Origin: an uncultured Croceitalea sp.
GTDB lineage: Bacteria > Bacteroidota > Bacteroidia > Flavobacteriales > Flavobacteriaceae
Reading direction: 5' to 3'
DNA length: 64,000 bases
Assembly: GCA_947495075.1 (NCBI GenBank)
Contig: CANLXH010000001.1
Location: 620,001-684,000, forward strand
Position numbers and translations under genes: made by a program. The stretch's first letter is position 1, and every line of letters starts with the position of its first letter. Shown in pieces: positions 61,783 through 64,000 of the stretch. The notes beneath the pieces were generated by a model. The model ran no database searches. It was not told the origin of the DNA and was given only the letters and a program-made list of their open reading frames with translations.

Positions 61783-62298
61783 ATGTCTAAAACATTTAGC
61801 CCAATCAATTTTAAAAAATGGATTGATGATAACCGTGAATTTCTTAAACCTCCCGTAGGAAATAAAGCAATCTACAATGAGGATTATATTGTTATGGTCG
61901 TAGGTGGACCAAATTCTAGAAAAGACTATCATTTAAATGAAACACCAGAATTCTTTTACCAGGTAGAGGGAGATATTATTTTAAAATTGATGATTGATGG
62001 TAAACCTGAAGATGTACATATTAGAGAAGGTGAAATCTATTACTTACCACCAAATATTCCACATTCTCCTCAGCGTGGAGCAAATACGGTAGGTTTGGTC
62101 ATAGAACAAAAGCGGACTGTGGGGATGATGGATGGTCTAGCATGGTTTTGCGAAAATTGTGATAATGAGTTATATCGAGAACCATTTAAGTTAGATAATA
62201 TAGAAACGGATATGCCCATAATTTTTGATAAGTTCTATTCCAATAAAGAACTCTTAACCTGTGATAATTGTGGTACAGTAATGCAATCACCTAAATAA
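61783..62298 (+). CDS. nbaC: 3-hydroxyanthranilate 3,4-dioxygenase
   Basis: The ATG at 61783 gives 171 residues (MSKTFSPINFKKWIDDNRE...). The open frame extends further upstream but into the previous gene. The cupin iron ligands H50, E56 and H94 lie in RKDYHLNETPEFFYQVEGD and PPNIPHSPQRG, one residue from those of the Cupriavidus enzyme. The C-terminal rubredoxin-like site has C123, C126, C160 and C163, as in bacterial HAOs. It opens the 3-hydroxyanthranilate ring to 2-amino-3-carboxymuconate semialdehyde. Confidence 0.95.
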   Translation: MSKTFSPINFKKWIDDNREFLKPPVGNKAIYNEDYIVMVVGGPNSRKDYHLNETPEFFYQVEGDIILKLMIDGKPEDVHIREGEIYYLPPNIPHSPQRGANTVGLVIEQKRTVGMMDGLAWFCENCDNELYREPFKLDNIETDMPIIFDKFYSNKELLTCDNCGTVMQSPK

Positions 62299-62332
62299 CC
62301 AGAAGTAAGAACGCGTATAATACTAGAATTCC

Positions 62333-63403
62333 ATGAGAATTAACGGACATTCACATTTATTACCTTATCCAGAGCAGATTCCTGCCTATTTAAAAGAAAA
62401 AGAAATCTTTTGGATAGATGAGGATAGGCAACATATGCTTCAAAAAGGATGGAAACGCCCTGTTACTGATTCTAGTTTTTTCTTGGAAGAGAAGTTACAA
62501 TGGATGGAACGTAATAAAATTGACCATGCCGTGGTGCTAAACCTTTCTCAATTATATGGGAATGGATTACGTATACGTGACATGAAATACGCGTTACGTT
62601 TCCAGAACGATTTTAATAGTCAGGTACAAAACAATCATCCAACTAAATTTACTTGCGGTTTTGTAGTACATGCTGGTTTTATAGATGGAGCTTGTTGGGA
62701 GATAGAACGCTGCGTTGAGGAATTAGGAATGCAAGTTCTTTGTTTACCAACCCATTACATGGATTCTGTAGGTACCTGGAGGGGTATTTTTGATAAGGAA
62801 ACGGCACCTATTTTTGAGTTGGCTAACAAATACAAATTGGCGATAGAGATACACCCTTATGATGGTGAAAAGTTTATCCACTTAGAGAATCAGTCTTGGC
62901 GCTTTCATTTGATATGGATGCTGGCACAGTGCGCAGATGCCTATCACTTTTATACTTTGGATGGTCTGTATGAAAAATACCCTGACATTCGTGTTTGTTT
63001 TGCACATGGCGGACAGTTAAATCATCTTAATATTGGCCGTAGAACCCAAGGTTTTGATGGAAGACCAGACCTTTTTAAAGGTCAGACTAGACCTCGTAAG
63101 GCTTTAGGGCATCCAAATATCTTTTTTGATACACTAGTTCACGATACCATTTCTTTTGAGTTGATGGTGCGTCGTCAAAAAGGAACGGACCAACTTATTT
63201 TAGGTTTGGATGATCCCTATCCTTTAGGAGAAATGGAAAGTGAAGCACAGTCTTCTTATCCAGGAAAATTATTAGACTTAGCTGTGGAGGAAGAAATTAT
63301 TACTAAAAAGCAACATAGTGAAATTTGGGATAAGAATGTAGTACGATGGTTATGTGGAGACAATAGTGAGATTTTTTATAAAAGAGTGAAGCAAACCAAA
63401 TGA
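62333..63403 (+). CDS. nbaD: Amidohydrolase, probable 2-amino-3-carboxymuconate-6-semialdehyde decarboxylase
   Basis: A 356-residue metal-dependent amidohydrolase. RINGHSHLLPYP gives the H-x-H zinc ligands (H6, H8), LAIEIHPYDG the third His, VCFAHGGQ the next, and LGLDDPYPLGE the catalytic Asp region (compare L-G-S-D-Y-P-F-P-L-G-E in characterised ACMSDs). Some regions differ from the best-studied ACMSDs, so it may be a distinct branch. The location between HAO and kynureninase makes the assignment strong. Its stop overlaps the kynureninase start (ATGA). Confidence 0.85.
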   Translation: MRINGHSHLLPYPEQIPAYLKEKEIFWIDEDRQHMLQKGWKRPVTDSSFFLEEKLQWMERNKIDHAVVLNLSQLYGNGLRIRDMKYALRFQNDFNSQVQNNHPTKFTCGFVVHAGFIDGACWEIERCVEELGMQVLCLPTHYMDSVGTWRGIFDKETAPIFELANKYKLAIEIHPYDGEKFIHLENQSWRFHLIWMLAQCADAYHFYTLDGLYEKYPDIRVCFAHGGQLNHLNIGRRTQGFDGRPDLFKGQTRPRKALGHPNIFFDTLVHDTISFELMVRRQKGTDQLILGLDDPYPLGEMESEAQSSYPGKLLDLAVEEEIITKKQHSEIWDKNVVRWLCGDNSEIFYKRVKQTK

Positions 63404-64000
63404 AGCAGACAGTAGCGTACGCAAAGGAATTGGATGGCAAAGATGAACTAAAAAAATTCCGAGATAAATTCCATATTCCATTACAAGAAAATGGAGAAGA
63501 ACATATTTATCTATGTGGAAATTCATTAGGGCTTCAACCTAAAACGACTAAAGTTTATATTAAGCAAGAATTAGACGATTGGGCAGCATATGGCGTAGAA
63601 GGGCATTTACATGCTAAAAACCCTTGGTTGCCTTATCACGAATATTTAAATGATACTATGGCTAAGGTTGTAGGCGCTAAACCTATAGAAGTTGTAGTAA
63701 TGAATACGCTTAGTGTTAATCTACACTTATTAATGGCAACGTTTTATAGACCTACGAAAGAACGTTATAAGATTTTAATTGAGTCAGACGCTTTTCCCTC
63801 AGACCGTTATGCAGTAGAATCACAGTTAAAATTTCATGGTTATGCCGATGGATTAGTAGAACTGAAACCTCGAGAAGGTGAAACATTGCTCAGGCATGAT
63901 GATATTGAAGCGAAAATTGAAGCCCAAGGAGATGAAATAGCTTTAATATTGATAGGTTGCCCAAACTATTATACGGGTCAGGTTTTTAATATTAAGCGCA
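63400..64000 (+). CDS. kynU: Kynureninase (partial, cut by window end)
   Basis: The first 200 codons of a PLP enzyme: KFRDKFHIPL, IYLCGNSLGLQPKTTKVYI (kynureninase N-terminal signature), WAAYGVEGHLHAKNPWLPYHEYL, VVVMNTLSVNLHLLMATFYRPT, IESDAFPSDRYAVESQ. It cleaves kynurenine or 3-hydroxykynurenine to (3-hydroxy)anthranilate and alanine. It starts within the stop codon of the ACMSD gene (ATGA). The PLP lysine lies beyond the window. Confidence 0.95.
   Translation, partial: MKQTVAYAKELDGKDELKKFRDKFHIPLQENGEEHIYLCGNSLGLQPKTTKVYIKQELDDWAAYGVEGHLHAKNPWLPYHEYLNDTMAKVVGAKPIEVVVMNTLSVNLHLLMATFYRPTKERYKILIESDAFPSDRYAVESQLKFHGYADGLVELKPREGETLLRHDDIEAKIEAQGDEIALILIGCPNYYTGQVFNIKR

Overview
The window looks like a chromosomal segment of a marine member of the Flavobacteriaceae (Bacteroidota). 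The signs are AT-rich sequence, a SusC/SusD pair, a hybrid two-component regulator, type IX secretion (T9SS) C-terminal sorting domains, many lipoprotein signals of the form x-S-C, S1 sulfatases with their own formylglycine-generating enzyme, and tryptophan catabolism by the animal-type 3-hydroxyanthranilate route. No rRNA, tRNA, IS element, integrase or CRISPR array was recognised.

Layout. 1-525 is the N-terminal part of a membrane regulator (minus strand, cut by the edge). 1132-3324 is a secreted beta-helix protein. 3557-8960 (minus) is a five-gene sugar-acid operon: TtuC-type dehydrogenase, cyclase-family hydrolase, DUF1537 kinase, MFS transporter, Gfo/Idh/MocA oxidoreductase. It diverges from a LacI regulator (9120-10169). 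10422-14414 carries a CBM6/DUF5060 glycosidase-like protein and a DUF1080 lipoprotein. 14818-32554 (minus) is a tight run of 14 genes: GH88, beta-helix lipoprotein, mutarotase, KDG kinase, KDPG aldolase, TRAP transporter (P, Q, M), two sulfatases, GH43, xylulokinase, xylose isomerase and a sodium/sugar symporter. 33063-41915 (minus) holds the hybrid regulator, SusD and SusC. 42222-46463 (minus) is a 1413-residue T9SS-exported polysaccharide lyase related to chondroitinase ABC. Diverging from it are kduI, kduD and a DUF4861 lipoprotein (46764-49602). 49606-54006 (minus) is galK-galT-lacI-FGE, diverging from a Nudix-type regulator (54040). 54766-57650 is a low-density accessory patch (LRR protein, RDD membrane protein, decayed serine hydrolase). 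57651-64000 is a kynurenine-pathway operon running off the right edge.

How it works together. The region from about 0.9 to 50 kb reads as one large polysaccharide utilisation locus. The PL8 lyase, and perhaps the beta-helix proteins, would cut a sulfated uronic-acid polymer outside the cell. SusCD imports oligosaccharides. The lipoprotein sulfatases, activated by the exported FGE, together with GH88 and GH43 finish them in the periplasm. Unsaturated uronate then passes through KduI, KduD, KdgK and KdgA to pyruvate and glyceraldehyde 3-phosphate. Xylose is handled by XylAB and galactose by mutarotase, GalK and GalT. The sugars catered for are uronate, xylose and galactose. No amino-sugar catabolism genes are visible, so the chondroitinase-like lyase probably acts on something other than ordinary chondroitin.

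The most interesting new observation is an A-T-rich-flanked CCCC motif (roughly ATACCCCyTnAT). It recurs upstream of six transcription units of this locus and is a candidate binding site of the hybrid regulator. Others are a sugar-acid pathway variant built from a DUF1537 kinase plus a TtuC-type dehydrogenase, and a LacI regulator with an apparent ATT/ATC start.
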